Positions 26,018 through 38,706 are shown, counted from the first letter of the stretch. The stretch: 64,000 bases of DNA from Frankia sp. AgB32 (GCF_023243045.1 NZ_JALKFX010000020.1:1-64000), one strand, 5' to 3'. The notes: a model not told the origin generated them from the sequence alone. Program-made: numbers and translations.

Positions 26018-27469
26018 GTGGGGGCGAACAGCACCGCGGTGACCGCGCCGGCAAACTCGGATCGCTGGTTGTACCGGATCGGCGGCGGTGTTCCGCTGCA
26101 TGGCTCGGTCGAGGCGTCCGGCGCCAAGAACTCGGTCACCAAGCTGCTCGTCGCCACCCTGCTGACCCCGCAGCCGTGCACCCTGACCAGGGTCCCGCGC
26201 ATCGCCGAGGTCGACGTGGTCCTGGGCATGCTGACGGAGCTCGGTACCGAGGTGCAGTGGTTGGACGAGCACACCGTGCGGCTGACCACCGAACGCATCG
26301 TCGACGCCTCGCTGTCCGAGGCGTACTCGGGCGTCAACCGCATCCCCATCCTCATGATGGGCCCGCTGCTGCACCGCGTCGGCGAGGCGGTGATCCCGCT
26401 GCCGGGTGGCTGTCGGATCGGCAAGCGGCCGGTGGACTTCCATCTCGCGGGCCTGCGGGCGATGGGCGCGGAGATCGTCGAGCAGGTGCGTTCCGTCCAG
26501 GTCAAGACCCTCGGTCTGCGCGGCACGCATGTCACGCTGCCCTTCCCCAGCGTCGGCGCGACCGAGAACCTGCTGCTTGCCGCGGTCCGGGCCCAGGGCA
26601 CCACGGTGATCTCGAACGCGGCGACAGAACCGGAGATCATCGACCTCATCCTGTTCCTGCAGCAGATGGGTGCGCTGGTCGCCGTGGAGGCCGACCGGAC
26701 GATCGTGGTCCAGGGCGTCGAACGGCTGCGGGGCGCCACCCACGCGCCGGTGCACGACCGCATCGAGGTCGCGTCGTTCGCCGCCGCCGCCGTCGCCACC
26801 GGCGGCCGGGTCGAGGTGATCGGCGCCCGGCAGGAGCATCTGATGACGTTCCTGAACCATCTGCGGCGCCTCGGCGGCGAGTTCGAGGTGACCCCGCGGG
26901 GCATGACGTTCTTCCGCGCCCGCCCGCTCACCGCCACCCATGTGCAGACCGACGTGCATCCCGGCTTCATGACCGACTGGCAGCAGCCGCTGGTGGTGCT
27001 GCTCACCCAGGCCCAGGGCGCGTCGGTGGTGCACGAGACGATCTACGAGGACCGCTTCGGGTACACCCGCCAGCTCGCCGAGATGGGCGCCGAGATCGCG
27101 CTGTCGACGCTGTGCCTCGGAGGCAAGGGGTGCCGGTTCGCCTCCCGCGACTTCGAGCACTCCGCGGTGGTCAGCGGTCCGACCCCGCTCACCGGCATCG
27201 ATCTGACCATCCCGGACCTGCGCGCCGGCTTCGCCTACGTCCTCGCCGCCCTCGTCGCGGACGGCACCAGCACCATCCGCGGGACGCGCTTCCTCGAACG
27301 CGGCTACGAGGACCCGGTCGGGAAGCTGCGCTCGATCGGCGCCCTCGTCGAACCGGACCTCGTCCCCGGTGCCTCGCCCGCGCCCGCCGGCGCCCAGAGC
27401 GGCCGCAGCGACGAGGTCAGCGCCCGAACCGGTACTCCGGCCCGGGTTCGCGGCTCATCAGCTCCTTGA
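26018..27469 (+). CDS. murA: UDP-N-acetylglucosamine 1-carboxyvinyltransferase (MurA family)
   Basis: EPT-family enzyme that transfers enolpyruvate to UDP-GlcNAc in the first committed step of peptidoglycan synthesis. 483 residues, start GTG 26018 with GGGAGG upstream. Catalytic features are present: GAKNSVTKL near the N-terminus (Lys/Asn pair) and the loop Cys in [46 protein letters not shown] and [18 protein letters not shown] follow. The last 30 or so residues are low complexity and run 53 bp into the convergent gpsA 3' end. Many actinobacteria carry more than one MurA-like gene. Whether this is the essential copy cannot be judged here. Confidence 0.9.
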   Translation: MGANSTAVTAPANSDRWLYRIGGGVPLHGSVEASGAKNSVTKLLVATLLTPQPCTLTRVPRIAEVDVVLGMLTELGTEVQWLDEHTVRLTTERIVDASLSEAYSGVNRIPILMMGPLLHRVGEAVIPLPGGCRIGKRPVDFHLAGLRAMGAEIVEQVRSVQVKTLGLRGTHVTLPFPSVGATENLLLAAVRAQGTTVISNAATEPEIIDLILFLQQMGALVAVEADRTIVVQGVERLRGATHAPVHDRIEVASFAAAAVATGGRVEVIGARQEHLMTFLNHLRRLGGEFEVTPRGMTFFRARPLTATHVQTDVHPGFMTDWQQPLVVLLTQAQGASVVHETIYEDRFGYTRQLAEMGAEIALSTLCLGGKGCRFASRDFEHSAVVSGPTPLTGIDLTIPDLRAGFAYVLAALVADGTSTIRGTRFLERGYEDPVGKLRSIGALVEPDLVPGASPAPAGAQSGRSDEVSARTGTPARVRGSSAP

Positions 27470-28427
27470 CCGCCTCCAACGGCGGTAGCCCCTCGTACAG
27501 CACCCGCTCGACCTGCCGGGTGATCGGCATCGAGACCCCGAGCTGATCCGCGATGGCCAGCAGCGGCCGGCAGGACCGAACCCCCTCGGCGACCTGCCGC
27601 TGCTCGGCCTCCACCTGCGCCAGGCTCAGACCGCGCCCCAGCTTCTCGCCGAAGGTCCGGTTGCGCGACAGCGGCGACCCGCAGGTCGCGACGAGGTCGC
27701 CGAGTCCGGCCAGGCCGGCGAACGTCATCGGGTCGGCGCCGAGCGCCATACCCAGCCGCGACGTCTCGGCCAGGCCGCGGGTGATCAGCGACGCCTGGCT
27801 GTTCGTGGCGAACCCCATGCCGCCGAGCATCCCGGCCGCGAGCGCGATCACGTTCTTCACCGCGCCGCCGAGCTCGCACCCGACCACGTCGGTGTTGGTG
27901 TAGGGGCGGAAGTACGGCGTCCAGCACGCCGCCTGCACCTCGGCCGCCGTGTCCTCCGACGAGCTGGCCACCACGGTCGCCGCCGGATGCTCCGCGGCGA
28001 TCTCGTGCGCCAGGTTCGGACCGCTCACGACCGCGATCCGATCCGCGGGCGCGCCGGTGACCTCGGCGACGACCTGGCTCATCCGCAGCCGGCTCGTCGC
28101 CTCCACGCCCTTCATCAGACTGACGTAGATCGCATCGGGCGGTGCCAGCGGCGCCCAGCCGGCGAGCGCCGGGCGCAGCGCCTGCGACGGCACCGCCAGC
28201 ACGACGAGCCCCGCGCCCACCAGCGCGGCCGCCGGGTCCGCCGTGGCCCGGACCCGGTCCGGCAGGTGCACCGCCGGCAGGTAGCGAGGATTCACGTGCC
28301 GCTCGTTGATCGAATGGATCACGTCCTCGTCGCGGGCGACGAGGTCGACCCGGGCGCCGGCATCCGCGAGCACCTTGGCGAAGACGGTCCCCCACGAGCC
28401 GGCGGTCAGTACCGCCGCCTTCCTCAT
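27417..28427 (-). CDS. gpsA: Glycerol-3-phosphate dehydrogenase [NAD(P)+]
   Basis: Reduces dihydroxyacetone phosphate to sn-glycerol 3-phosphate for phospholipids. 336 residues. [22 protein letters not shown] is the dinucleotide fold, with Thr where most family members have the first Gly of G-x-G-x-x-G. [45 protein letters not shown] with the catalytic Lys, and [21 protein letters not shown] are all present. Actinobacteria usually have cofC/ddl/gpsA close together, as here. Confidence 0.96.
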   Translation of the reverse strand: MRKAAVLTAGSWGTVFAKVLADAGARVDLVARDEDVIHSINERHVNPRYLPAVHLPDRVRATADPAAALVGAGLVVLAVPSQALRPALAGWAPLAPPDAIYVSLMKGVEATSRLRMSQVVAEVTGAPADRIAVVSGPNLAHEIAAEHPAATVVASSSEDTAAEVQAACWTPYFRPYTNTDVVGCELGGAVKNVIALAAGMLGGMGFATNSQASLITRGLAETSRLGMALGADPMTFAGLAGLGDLVATCGSPLSRNRTFGEKLGRGLSLAQVEAEQRQVAEGVRSCRPLLAIADQLGVSMPITRQVERVLYEGLPPLEAVKELMSREPGPEYRFGR

Positions 28428-28510
28428 GCGGTCACCACGAACGCCGCGGCGCGGGCGTGGCGACCCGCGCGACGCGTGCGGACGGTCGGCGCGGGGGGCG
28501 CGACGTGGAC

Positions 28511-28538
28511 GGACTCGACGATGGCGGACTCGACGATG
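28511..28538. repeat. 15-bp direct repeat, 2 copies
   Basis: GGACTCGACGATG occurs at 28511-28523 and 28526-28538 in the 350-bp gap between gpsA and cofC. Confidence 0.85.
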
Positions 28539-28721
28539 ATTGTTCCCTCCCGGATGAGCGCACATGACCGGGGCAGGATCCCGCCCGGTGCGGACCGTTC
28601 GGCGCGCCGCGCCGGGGTCGACCCCCACCACGTTCCCATCGCGTCCACACCGTCGACCGTAGACGCCGCCCCTGCGAGCTTCACGCGGCATGGGCGGCCC
28701 ACCGGCAACCCGGCCGGGTCC

Positions 28722-28757
28722 GAGGCGTGCGAGGCGTGCGAGGCGTGCGAGGCGTGC
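28722..28757. repeat. 9-bp tandem repeat, 4 perfect copies
   Basis: GAGGCGTGC four times without mismatch, ending 20 bp before the cofC start. The unit keeps any frame open. The gap 28428-28777 otherwise shows no gene; promoters of gpsA and cofC must lie here. Confidence 0.95.
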
Positions 28758-28777
28758 CCGTCCGGACCGGATGGCCT

Positions 28778-29593
28778 ATGGTCGCCTTCGTGTCGCTCTC
28801 ACCAGGCGAGGCGTCATGGACGATCCTGCTGCCGTTGAAGGACCTGGCCCGGGCGAAGTCGCGCCTGCGGCGGCCGGACCGCAGTCGGCTCGCGCTGGCG
28901 ATGGCACTCGACACCGTGTGCGCGGTGCTGGCGTCCGCGGCCGATCTCGTCGGTGCCGTCGTGGTCGTCACGAACGATCGGACGGTCCGCCAGGCACTCA
29001 CCCGGCTTCGCGACGTCGGCGACGCCGGCGCCCTGCCGGACGGTCCGACGCCCCCCGCGGCCGCCATCCCGACCAGCGCCGACCCGGCATCTCCCACGCC
29101 GGCATCTCCCACGCCGGCATCGCCGGTCCTGCCAGCGTGGATGCGCGAGCGACTTCGCGTCATACCCGACGTCCCCGACCACGGTCTCAATCCCGCGCTG
29201 GTACACGGCGCCGTCCTGGCGGACCGCTGGCGGCCCGGGCGTCCGCTCGCGGCGATGTCGGCCGACCTTCCCGCGCTGCGGACGGCGGAGTTGCGCCGCG
29301 CCCTGCTCGAGGCCGCGCACCATGCTCGCGCGGTGCTAGCCGACGCCACCGGAACCGGCACGGTGCTGCTCACCGCCGCCGCCGGGCAGCCGCTCGAGCC
29401 GGCCTTCGGCGTCGACAGCCACGCGGCGCATCGCCGGTCCGGCGCGGTGGATCTCACCGCGGCGCTCGGCGCGACCGTGCCGGGGCTGCGTCGCGACGTC
29501 GACACGGTCGAGGATCTCGCCGAGGCAGCGTTTCTCGGGGTCGGCGACGCCACGGCGGCGGCGTTGGATCCCCGCCGGATCCTCACGTCCTGA
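28778..29593 (+). CDS. cofC: 2-phospho-L-lactate guanylyltransferase
   Basis: Makes the GDP-activated precursor used by CofD in coenzyme F420 synthesis. 271 residues, start ATG 28778 (MVAFVSLSP). WTILLPLKDLARAKSRL is the nucleotidyltransferase start. AVVVVTNDRTVRQAL, RVIPDVPDHGLNPALVHGAVLA, PLAAMSADLPALRTAELRRAL and LEPAFGVDSHAAH follow the family pattern. A proline-rich insert (three TPASP-type units, from a 15-bp DNA repeat) lies in the middle. Implies F420-dependent metabolism, typical of actinomycetes. Confidence 0.93.
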   Translation: MVAFVSLSPGEASWTILLPLKDLARAKSRLRRPDRSRLALAMALDTVCAVLASAADLVGAVVVVTNDRTVRQALTRLRDVGDAGALPDGPTPPAAAIPTSADPASPTPASPTPASPVLPAWMRERLRVIPDVPDHGLNPALVHGAVLADRWRPGRPLAAMSADLPALRTAELRRALLEAAHHARAVLADATGTGTVLLTAAAGQPLEPAFGVDSHAAHRRSGAVDLTAALGATVPGLRRDVDTVEDLAEAAFLGVGDATAAALDPRRILTS

Positions 29594-29632
29594 CCGGGGC
29601 GGTCGGCGCGGCGGGCCGCGGAGACGCGTCCG

Positions 29633-32059
29633 TCAGTCGCCGGCCCGGGGACTGCCCGTGAACGGTGTCGGCAGCGGGCCGGGGCGGGCGAACAGGAAGC
29701 CCTGGCCGAGCTCGCAGCCGAGTTCCGCCAACTCCGCGATCTGTCCCTCGCGCTCGATCCCCTCCGCCACGACGACGGCGCCGAGGGCGTGCGCGAGATT
29801 GATCATCGATCGGCGCAGCGCCACCACCCGGCCGCCGTCCGGCGGTGGTTCGAGCAGTGTCCGGTCCAGCTTGACCACGTCGACGGGCAACAGGTGCAGG
29901 GCCGCGAGGGTGCTGTGTCCCGCGCCGACGTCGTCGAGGGCCACGGCGACGCCCAGCGCGCGTACCTCCTCGAGCACCTCGCGCGCGCCGTCCAGGTCGT
30001 TGAGCCGGCTGGTTTCGGTGATCTCGACGACGAGCCGGCGCGGGTCGAGCCGGCTGGTGGCCAGCGCCCGGGCGACGCTGTCCAGCAGCGTCGTGTCCGC
30101 GACCCGGCTGGCGGAGACGTTGACGTGCAGGCGCAGCGCGGAATCGGGGTAGGCCACCGCGATCTCGGCGCAGGCCTGGCCGAGGATCATGTCGTCGAGG
30201 GTGCCGACGATGCCGCTGCTCTCGGCCGCCGCCACGAAGGTGCCAGGCGGTACCGGGCCCCGCCCGGGGGCGGTCCACCGCGCGAGCGCCTCCAGGGCGA
30301 CGGGCACGCGGTCACGCAGGCGCACGATGGGCTGGTAGTGCACGGCGAAGCCGGCGGACCAGCCGCCCCGGCGCAGGGCGGTCGCGAGGGCGTCGGCGAG
30401 GTGGGTGCCGGCGACGAGCTGCGCGCCTGGCGTCGCGCCCAGTCCGGGCCGGTAGACGACCAGGCGGTTCTTGCCGGTCTGCTTCGCCGCGTGCAGCGCG
30501 GTGTCGGCCCGCCGCAGCAGCGCCTCGGTGGTCACCTGGGTTCGGCCGGCGACCACCAGTCCCACGCTCGCCCGCACCGGCCAGTGGTGGCCTCCGACGG
30601 CCACCGGCTGTCGAAGGGCGGTGAGTACCCGCTCGGCGACCTGTTCGGGGAGTTCCTGGCCGCCGTCGAGCAGCAGCGCGAACTCGTCGGAACCGAGTCG
30701 CGCGACGGTGTCCGTGGTGCGCACGCAGTGTCGCAGCCGCTGACCGACGGCGCGCAACAGATGATCGCCAGCCGCATGGCCGAGGCTGTCGTTGATGACC
30801 CGGAAGTCGTCGAGGTCGCAGTACACGACCGCGACGTCGCGACCGTCGTGACGGCTCGCGGCCAGGGCGGTGGCGAGACGCTGGTGGAACAGCCCCCGGT
30901 TGGCGAGTTCGGTGAGGGGATCGTGGGAGATCCAGTGCCGCGTCTCGCGTTCGGTGTCACCGAGCACGGTCGCGAGCCGCTGGTTCGCCCGCAGCGCCAG
31001 CATCTGCCGGATGAACACGGCGGCGACCAGCACCGCGCCCACCGCGATCTCGACGGGATCCAGCGCGATCCCGCCGCGGGACCGGCCGAGCAGGAACGCC
31101 GCCACCCCGGCCACCGCCAGGTAGGGGGCGGCGAGTCGCAACCACGCGGCGAGTTCGGCGCGCGGGTCGGGGTCGTCCGCGCGGCGGCCCTGTCCCGCCC
31201 AGCCGGCCCTGACCGCGGCGAGCACGACGAGCAGTGCGCCGACCACGGCCGCGGAGCCGCTCACCGATCCGGCCTCGCCGTCACCGCCGTCACCGAGATG
31301 GGTGCACAGGAGCCCGACGAGGGCGAGGAAGACGAGCCCCGTGCCGGCGGCGACCACGGCCGGCAGGTCCACGGGCTGCCGGAAGCCCGCGACGTGCAGG
31401 ACCGCGAGCACCATCACGAGGACCGCCAGCACATGCGCCACCGCCACCAGGTGACCGGTGGCGGACCTGCCCAGGGATCCGTCGAGATCCGTGCTCCCGA
31501 GCCCGGCCAGCAGGCCCGACCAGGTCAGCAGGAACAACGAACCGGCGAGGATCATCTCGTCGAGGGCGAGGACGGGTAGTCCGGGCAGCCCGCGCGCGGC
31601 GCGGAACCTGCCGCCCCAGTCGGCCACACCGACCAGGCCCGCCGGCGCGGCCGGCCGCGGGCCGGCGGTAAGGTGCCGGCGCGGATCGTCCCGCCCCCGC
31701 CGACCGGCGGCCGACCCGGCCGGCGCCGCGACAGCCGCAGCGAGCACTGTCGCGCGGTCCCTGGAGCGCCGGGCCCGACTCGCCGGCACGGCCGCCAGGG
31801 CCACCAGCGCGAGGACGGGCATGGCGAACTGGCCGGCATCGGCGAGATAGCCGACCTCGGCGATCGTGCGGCGGCCGGCCGAGGCCCGTTCCCAACGGTG
31901 GAGCACCCCGGCCACCTGCGCCACCGTCCAGGACGACAGCGCCAGCGAGAGCCAGATCAGCCAGCGACCCCGGGCGCGGTCGAGGCGATGGCCGGCCCAG
32001 ACACAGCTCAGCGTCGCGGCGAGCCCGGCGACGATCGTGGCGGCGTCGACGAGCGTCAC
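29633..32059 (-). CDS. Membrane GGDEF-EAL protein (c-di-GMP signalling)
   Basis: 808 residues from GTG 32059 with AGGAGG upstream. About ten hydrophobic segments fill residues 1 to about 365. The GGDEF-type domain (HDPLTELANRGLF, VVYCDLDDFRVINDSLGH, ARLGSDEFALLL) has GSDEF in place of GGDEF. The EAL domain is complete by motif: PIVRLRDRVPVALEALARW, VNVSASRVAD, VVEITETSRLND, VALDDVGAGHSTL, VVKLDRTLL, VVVAEGIEREGQ, LGQGFLFARP. I infer a phosphodiesterase whose cyclase domain is weak or regulatory. The membrane part resembles no sensor domain I can name. Confidence 0.93.
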   Translation of the reverse strand: MTLVDAATIVAGLAATLSCVWAGHRLDRARGRWLIWLSLALSSWTVAQVAGVLHRWERASAGRRTIAEVGYLADAGQFAMPVLALVALAAVPASRARRSRDRATVLAAAVAAPAGSAAGRRGRDDPRRHLTAGPRPAAPAGLVGVADWGGRFRAARGLPGLPVLALDEMILAGSLFLLTWSGLLAGLGSTDLDGSLGRSATGHLVAVAHVLAVLVMVLAVLHVAGFRQPVDLPAVVAAGTGLVFLALVGLLCTHLGDGGDGEAGSVSGSAAVVGALLVVLAAVRAGWAGQGRRADDPDPRAELAAWLRLAAPYLAVAGVAAFLLGRSRGGIALDPVEIAVGAVLVAAVFIRQMLALRANQRLATVLGDTERETRHWISHDPLTELANRGLFHQRLATALAASRHDGRDVAVVYCDLDDFRVINDSLGHAAGDHLLRAVGQRLRHCVRTTDTVARLGSDEFALLLDGGQELPEQVAERVLTALRQPVAVGGHHWPVRASVGLVVAGRTQVTTEALLRRADTALHAAKQTGKNRLVVYRPGLGATPGAQLVAGTHLADALATALRRGGWSAGFAVHYQPIVRLRDRVPVALEALARWTAPGRGPVPPGTFVAAAESSGIVGTLDDMILGQACAEIAVAYPDSALRLHVNVSASRVADTTLLDSVARALATSRLDPRRLVVEITETSRLNDLDGAREVLEEVRALGVAVALDDVGAGHSTLAALHLLPVDVVKLDRTLLEPPPDGGRVVALRRSMINLAHALGAVVVAEGIEREGQIAELAELGCELGQGFLFARPGPLPTPFTGSPRAGD

Positions 32060-32181
32060 TCGTCCCGCCCTCCTCCCCCGTGCGTCGGCCGCCTGGGACA
32101 GAAGGATCCTCGAGCACAACGGAAACGGCCGATCAAATCGCTAAAAGTCATCAACGGCGGGGTTGACACCCCCTCGTCAAC

Positions 32182-33270
32182 CTAGCGCGTGATGGCTCTA
32201 TCACAAAGAGTAGGTTGATGCGCCGCGTGCCGCGCGGTCTCCTCGGGCGCCGTGATGCCTCGACGCGGGCTCGCCCGCGGCGGAGCCGACGCGGGCGGTC
32301 GCACCTCGACGGCGGTGACGACCTGGCTGGCATGCAGGGTTCCCTGCCCGGCGCCGGTGTAGCGACCGGAGGTGGCGGCGACATCGTCGTAGTCCCGCCC
32401 GACGGCGACCGTGACGTACCGCAGGTCGACGAGCCGGTCGTGGCAGGGATCGAAGGCCACCGCGACGGCGCCGGGCTGTCCCGCGGCCGAGCCGGGCTCG
32501 GCGGGCGCGGCCGGCGCCCCGATCCGACCCGCGACACCGTCGGCCATGATCACCTCGACCCACGCGTGCGGCGGACCGTCACCGACGAGATGGCCCATCG
32601 CGTACCGCGCGGGCACTCCCGCCGCCCGGCACAGGGCGAGCATGACGTGCGCCTGGTCCTGACAAACCCCGGTGCCCCCGGCGAGGGCCTGGGCCGCGGT
32701 GGTCGACACGTCGGTACTGCCGGGAACGTAGCGGATCCGGCTGTTCGCCCAGGCGCAGAAACGGCGCGCGGTGAGAAGCGGATCGTCGGTGGCGAGCGAG
32801 CGGGCCGCCGCGGTGAGGGCGGCGTCCGGGGCGGTCAGCGGCGTGGCATCCAGCAACCGTCGACTCCCCAGCGCGGTGGCCCGAAGCCAGGGCCGGCCGG
32901 CACCGCCGATCCGCTCGACGGCGACGTCGACCTGGAACTCCAACGCGGGCGGCACCTGGGACAGGTGCACCGTCACCACCCGGTGGCCGTCGACGCTCCG
33001 GGCGCAGACCGTCCGGGCGGCATCGGCGGAGGTGGCGAGCCGCGCGGCCCGCAACGTCTGGTCACCGTGGCGGCCGGGCGGCACGACGACGAGCCGGTGC
33101 ACCAGATCGGTGGCATCCCCGTCGTAGGAGTACCGGTAGAGCTGGCTGATGCGATAAGCCACCCGCGCGCCCGCCGGCAACCCGGCCAGGTCGTCGGAGC
33201 TCAGCTCGGGCTCCGACGGTGGCAGCAGCGTCGCCGCGTCGCCCGATTCGAGCACCTCGACGACCCTCAC
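32182..33270 (-). CDS. Transglutaminase-like cysteine protease family protein
   Basis: 362 residues. An N-terminal beta-rich region (YRISQLYRYSYDGDATDLVHRLVVVPP) is followed by the transglutaminase core. The catalytic triad is Cys in GGTGVCQDQAHVMLALCRAAG, His in PPHAWVEV and Asp in AVAFDPCHDRLVDLRYVTVAVGRDYDDVA. This two-part architecture is common in bacteria, often beside genes for alpha-E or circularly permuted ATP-grasp proteins. Those partners are absent here. Substrate unknown. It is divergent from ppk and downstream of nothing obvious. Confidence 0.9.
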   Translation of the reverse strand: MRVVEVLESGDAATLLPPSEPELSSDDLAGLPAGARVAYRISQLYRYSYDGDATDLVHRLVVVPPGRHGDQTLRAARLATSADAARTVCARSVDGHRVVTVHLSQVPPALEFQVDVAVERIGGAGRPWLRATALGSRRLLDATPLTAPDAALTAAARSLATDDPLLTARRFCAWANSRIRYVPGSTDVSTTAAQALAGGTGVCQDQAHVMLALCRAAGVPARYAMGHLVGDGPPHAWVEVIMADGVAGRIGAPAAPAEPGSAAGQPGAVAVAFDPCHDRLVDLRYVTVAVGRDYDDVAATSGRYTGAGQGTLHASQVVTAVEVRPPASAPPRASPRRGITAPEETARHAAHQPTLCDRAITR

Positions 33271-33614
33271 CGATCATCCCCCCAAGCCCGCGCGATCACC
33301 GCCAGAGATGTGAATTCGGACACCGGTCGAGGAGCTGTCCGCACCGTGACCGCCGCGACCGAACGCCACGGTCCGCACAAGGTGACCCCCGATGTTTCCA
33401 GCACACTGCCGATCTTCGCCTCATGCTGTTTCGCTGCCGTTAACGCCCTACCCCCCCGCCCCGCAGGGATGAACAGCGAGCAGCAGGATAGTCGCTATAC
33501 GTGCTAGTTGACGGACCAACTTGTCACAACCTTCCGCCCTCTGGGACCGAAAGGGGTCTTCTGGCGTATCGGGTCGCGGTGCCGAGTTGCTCTGCGACTG
33601 GCACCATCAGTGTC
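33271..33614. other. Divergent intergenic region, transglutaminase-like gene / ppk
   Basis: 344 bp with no gene-like frame. It must contain the ppk promoter. I looked for GTTCACC-type PHO-box direct repeats before ppk and did not find a convincing pair. Confidence 0.5.
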
Positions 33615-35828
<2,214 letters not shown>

Positions 35829-35849
35829 GCCCGGCGCCCGCACCGTCGG

Positions 35850-36134
35850 TCAGTCGCTGCTGGCGGACACGCTCGACTTGAACTCCGAGCCGGGCCGAAA
35901 CTTCGGCACGACGGACGCCGCGACGTGCACGGGCTCACCGGTCGCGGGGTTGCGACCGGTGCGGGCGGCCCGCTCGACCCGCTCGAAGACGCCGAATCCG
36001 GTGATGGTCACCTTCTCGCCGCTGGCGACGGCCTCCTGGATCGCGTCGAACACGGCGTCGACCGCCTTGGTGGCATTGGACCGTCCGCCCTCGATCTGCT
36101 GGGCGATGCGGTCAACCAACTGGGACTTGTTCAC
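35850..36134 (-). CDS. hup: DNA-binding protein HU
   Basis: Histone-like dimer that bends DNA; 94 residues. MNKSQLVDRIAQQIEGGRSNATKAVDAVFDAI, GEKVTITGFGVFERVERAARTGRNPATGE and VPKFRPGSEFK are the standard HU elements, with the intercalating Pro in RNPATGE. It lacks the Lys/Ala-rich C-terminal tail of mycobacterial HupB and the second HU of Streptomyces. GTG start with GGAGGT upstream. Confidence 0.97.
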   Translation of the reverse strand: MNKSQLVDRIAQQIEGGRSNATKAVDAVFDAIQEAVASGEKVTITGFGVFERVERAARTGRNPATGEPVHVAASVVPKFRPGSEFKSSVSASSD

Positions 36135-36199
36135 AACTACCTCCGGGCGCCCCCGCGGCTTGCGGGGTGGGGAGCAGATCGGGCATCACACTGCGCTGC

Positions 36200-36228
36200 A
36201 CCGTAGGCATCTCCACTGGCGAGGGCAA
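36200..36228 (-). promoter_or_regulatory. Candidate hup promoter (TTGCCC - 17 bp - TACGGT)
   Basis: On the minus strand, -35 TTGCCC (36228-36223), 17-bp spacer, -10 TACGGT (36205-36200), about 65 bp before the hup start. This is a good match to an actinobacterial housekeeping promoter. Confidence 0.5.
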
Positions 36229-36598
36229 TTCCCACGACCGTGTCGCGTCACACAAACGCGCACGTCATCGGGTTCGCGCCAGTGGGCGGCGGGATGCGCC
36301 CTGTACGGCGCACGTCGGCCATCCGGCAGATTCATCACTTTGAGTAGCGGCAGGTGCCCAACTACTTGGGCTCAATGTCACGGTTTGGTCGCCGGCCGCC
36401 GCCGTCATTGCGAGCCCAGCTCTGCTAAGTAGCCACCCGGACGCCTCGCGCGATGATCGAACACCGCGGCAGCGGCGCCTTCCAACCGGCCAACCCGAGG
36501 CCTCGCCCGGGTCTCGGCACCAGATATGAATTGCGTCACATTGGCGCCGAGATCCCGGCAGGGGACACGCGGGAGTGGCACACACGACAGCCCCGCCG
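36229..36598. other. Intergenic region between hup promoter and leuD
   Basis: 370 bp of lower than average GC with no gene-like frame or strong repeat. It holds the 3' end of the leuCD transcript, but I could not pick out a clear terminator hairpin. Confidence 0.5.
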
Positions 36599-37186
36599 CT
36601 AGACCGTGGTCGGCAGCCAGCCCGGCCGAGCGCCCTCGAAACCAGTGATCATCTCTTCGTGGCGCAGGGTCAGACCGACGTCGTCCAGGCCCTCCATGAG
36701 CCGCCAGCGGGTGAAGTCGTCGAGCTCGAACGCGGCCGCCACGCCCGCGCCCCGCACCTCTCGCGCGTCGAGATCAACGGTGATCTCGACGGTCGGGTCC
36801 TGCTCCACGGCGGACTGCAGGCTCTCCACCGTCTCCGCGGGAAGCTGGACGGGCAGCAGCCCGTTGCCCAGCGCGTTGCCGCGGAAGATGTCCGCGAACC
36901 GCGCTGAGATCACCGCGCGGAAGCCGTAGTCCTGCAATGCCCAGACCGCGTGCTCGCGCGACGAGCCGGTACCGAAGTCCGGTCCGGCGAGCAGGATCGA
37001 CGCGCCGGCGTAGGCCGGGTTGTTGAGCACGAAGCTCTCGTCGGTCCGCCACTGGGAGAACAGGCCGGCGCCGAAGCCGGTGCGCTCGATGCGCTTGAGC
37101 CAGTCACTCGGAATGATCTGGTCGGTGTCCACGTCGCTGCGGCGCAGCGGCACGGCCCGACCGGTGTGGATCGTGAACGCCTCCAT
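36599..37186 (-). CDS. leuD: 3-isopropylmalate dehydratase small subunit
   Basis: Small (swivel) subunit of isopropylmalate isomerase in leucine synthesis. 195 residues, start ATG 37186 with GAGGGGAG upstream. [60 protein letters not shown] and [11 protein letters not shown] are family motifs. 122 bp downstream of leuC, same operon. The gap is longer than usual but shows no intervening gene. Confidence 0.97.
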   Translation of the reverse strand: MEAFTIHTGRAVPLRRSDVDTDQIIPSDWLKRIERTGFGAGLFSQWRTDESFVLNNPAYAGASILLAGPDFGTGSSREHAVWALQDYGFRAVISARFADIFRGNALGNGLLPVQLPAETVESLQSAVEQDPTVEITVDLDAREVRGAGVAAAFELDDFTRWRLMEGLDDVGLTLRHEEMITGFEGARPGWLPTTV

Positions 37187-37308
37187 CGCGGAAACGCTCC
37201 CCTCTGCGTGAAGGTCGGCGAGACGACGCCGACGGTCGTGACAGCCCCGCCCGGCCGCGGCGGGCCGACGGGAGGTGTCCGGAGTAGGCCGGGACGGTGC
37301 TCCGGTGG

Positions 37309-38706
37309 CTACAGGTCCGCCGGGGCGGTCAGCCGGCCGGTGATCGCGGTGGCGGCGGCGACCTGCGGCGAGACGAGGTGGGTCCGCCCGCCCTGACCCT
37401 GGCGCCCCTCGAAGTTGCGGTTCGACGTCGACGCGCTGCGCTCGCCAGGCGACAGCGTGTCCGGGTTCATGCCCAGGCACATCGAGCAGCCGGCGCTGCG
37501 CCACTGCGCTCCGGCCGCCTCGAACACCTGGTCCAGCCCCTCCGCCTCAGCCTGCGCCTTGACCTGCATCGAGCCGGGCACGACCAGGACCCGCACGTCC
37601 CCCGCGACCTGGCGCCCCCGCAGCACGTCGGCCGCGGCACGCAGGTCGGACAGCCGGCCGTTCGTGCAGGAACCGATGAACACCGTGTCGACGGCGACCT
37701 CGGTGAGTGGGGTGCCCGCCGTCAGCCCCATGTAGGCCAGGGCGCGCTCCGCCGAGGCCTGCGCGGCCGGGTTGGCGTAGTCGCTGGGCGTGGGCACGAG
37801 CGAGCCCAGCGGCGCCGCCTGGCCGGGGTTGGTCCCCCAGGTCACGTACGGGGTGAGGCTCGCCGCGTCGATGACGACCTCGTGGTCGAACTCCGCGTCC
37901 GGGTCGGAGGCGAGCGTTCGCCAGTAGGCGACCGCCTCGTCCCACGCCGGACCGGTCGCGACCCGCTCCCGGCCGGCGAGGTACTCGAAGGTGGTGTCGT
38001 CGGGAGCGATCATCCCGGCCCGCGCGCCGGCCTCGATCGACATGTTGCAGACGGTCATCCGGCCTTCCATGGACAGGCCCCGGATCGCCGCGCCGCGGTA
38101 CTCGATGATGTGGCCCGCGCCCCCGCCGGTGCCGATCCTGGCGATGATCGCCAGGATCAGGTCCTTCGCGGTGACGCCGACGGGCAGGTCGCCCTCGACC
38201 GTCACCGCCATCGTCCTCGGGCGGCGCTGCGGCAGGGTCTGGGTCGCCAGCACGTGCTCGACCTGGCTCGTGCCGATGCCGAAGGCCAGCGCGCCGAAGG
38301 CACCGTGGGTGGAGGTGTGGCTGTCGCCGCAGACGATCGTCATTCCGGGCTGGGACAGGCCCAGCTGCGGGCCCACGACGTGCACGATGCCCTGACCGGG
38401 GTCGTTCATCGGGAAGAGCTTCACGCCGAACTCGGCGCAGTTCTTCCGCAGCGCCTCGACCTGCGCCGCCGACACCGGGTCGGCGATCGGCGCCAGCGTG
38501 TTGGTCGTCGGGACGTTGTGGTCCTCGGTGGCGACGGTCAGGTCGGGCCGGCGCACCGGCCGGCCGGCGAGCCGCAGCGCCTCGAACGCCTGCGGCGAGG
38601 TGACCTCGTGCACCAGGTGCAGGTCGATGTACAGCAGGTCCGGTTCGCCCTCGGCCCGCCGCACCACATGGGCGTCCCAGACCTTCTCCGCGAGTGTGCG
38701 CCCCAT
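37309..38706 (-). CDS. leuC: 3-isopropylmalate dehydratase large subunit
   Basis: Aconitase-family [4Fe-4S] subunit of isopropylmalate isomerase. 465 residues. [34 protein letters not shown] opens it. [32 protein letters not shown] contains the conserved His/Asp. The three cluster cysteines are in [13 protein letters not shown] and [35 protein letters not shown] is the C-terminal signature. The start has GGAGGAGAG ten bases upstream. A 24-codon upstream reading frame ends seven bases before the start. Confidence 0.98.
   Translation of the reverse strand: MGRTLAEKVWDAHVVRRAEGEPDLLYIDLHLVHEVTSPQAFEALRLAGRPVRRPDLTVATEDHNVPTTNTLAPIADPVSAAQVEALRKNCAEFGVKLFPMNDPGQGIVHVVGPQLGLSQPGMTIVCGDSHTSTHGAFGALAFGIGTSQVEHVLATQTLPQRRPRTMAVTVEGDLPVGVTAKDLILAIIARIGTGGGAGHIIEYRGAAIRGLSMEGRMTVCNMSIEAGARAGMIAPDDTTFEYLAGRERVATGPAWDEAVAYWRTLASDPDAEFDHEVVIDAASLTPYVTWGTNPGQAAPLGSLVPTPSDYANPAAQASAERALAYMGLTAGTPLTEVAVDTVFIGSCTNGRLSDLRAAADVLRGRQVAGDVRVLVVPGSMQVKAQAEAEGLDQVFEAAGAQWRSAGCSMCLGMNPDTLSPGERSASTSNRNFEGRQGQGGRTHLVSPQVAAATAITGRLTAPADL

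Noticed and set aside
33271-33614. PHO box upstream of ppk
   Set aside because: No pair of GTTCACC-like repeats with 11-nt periodicity could be found by eye.
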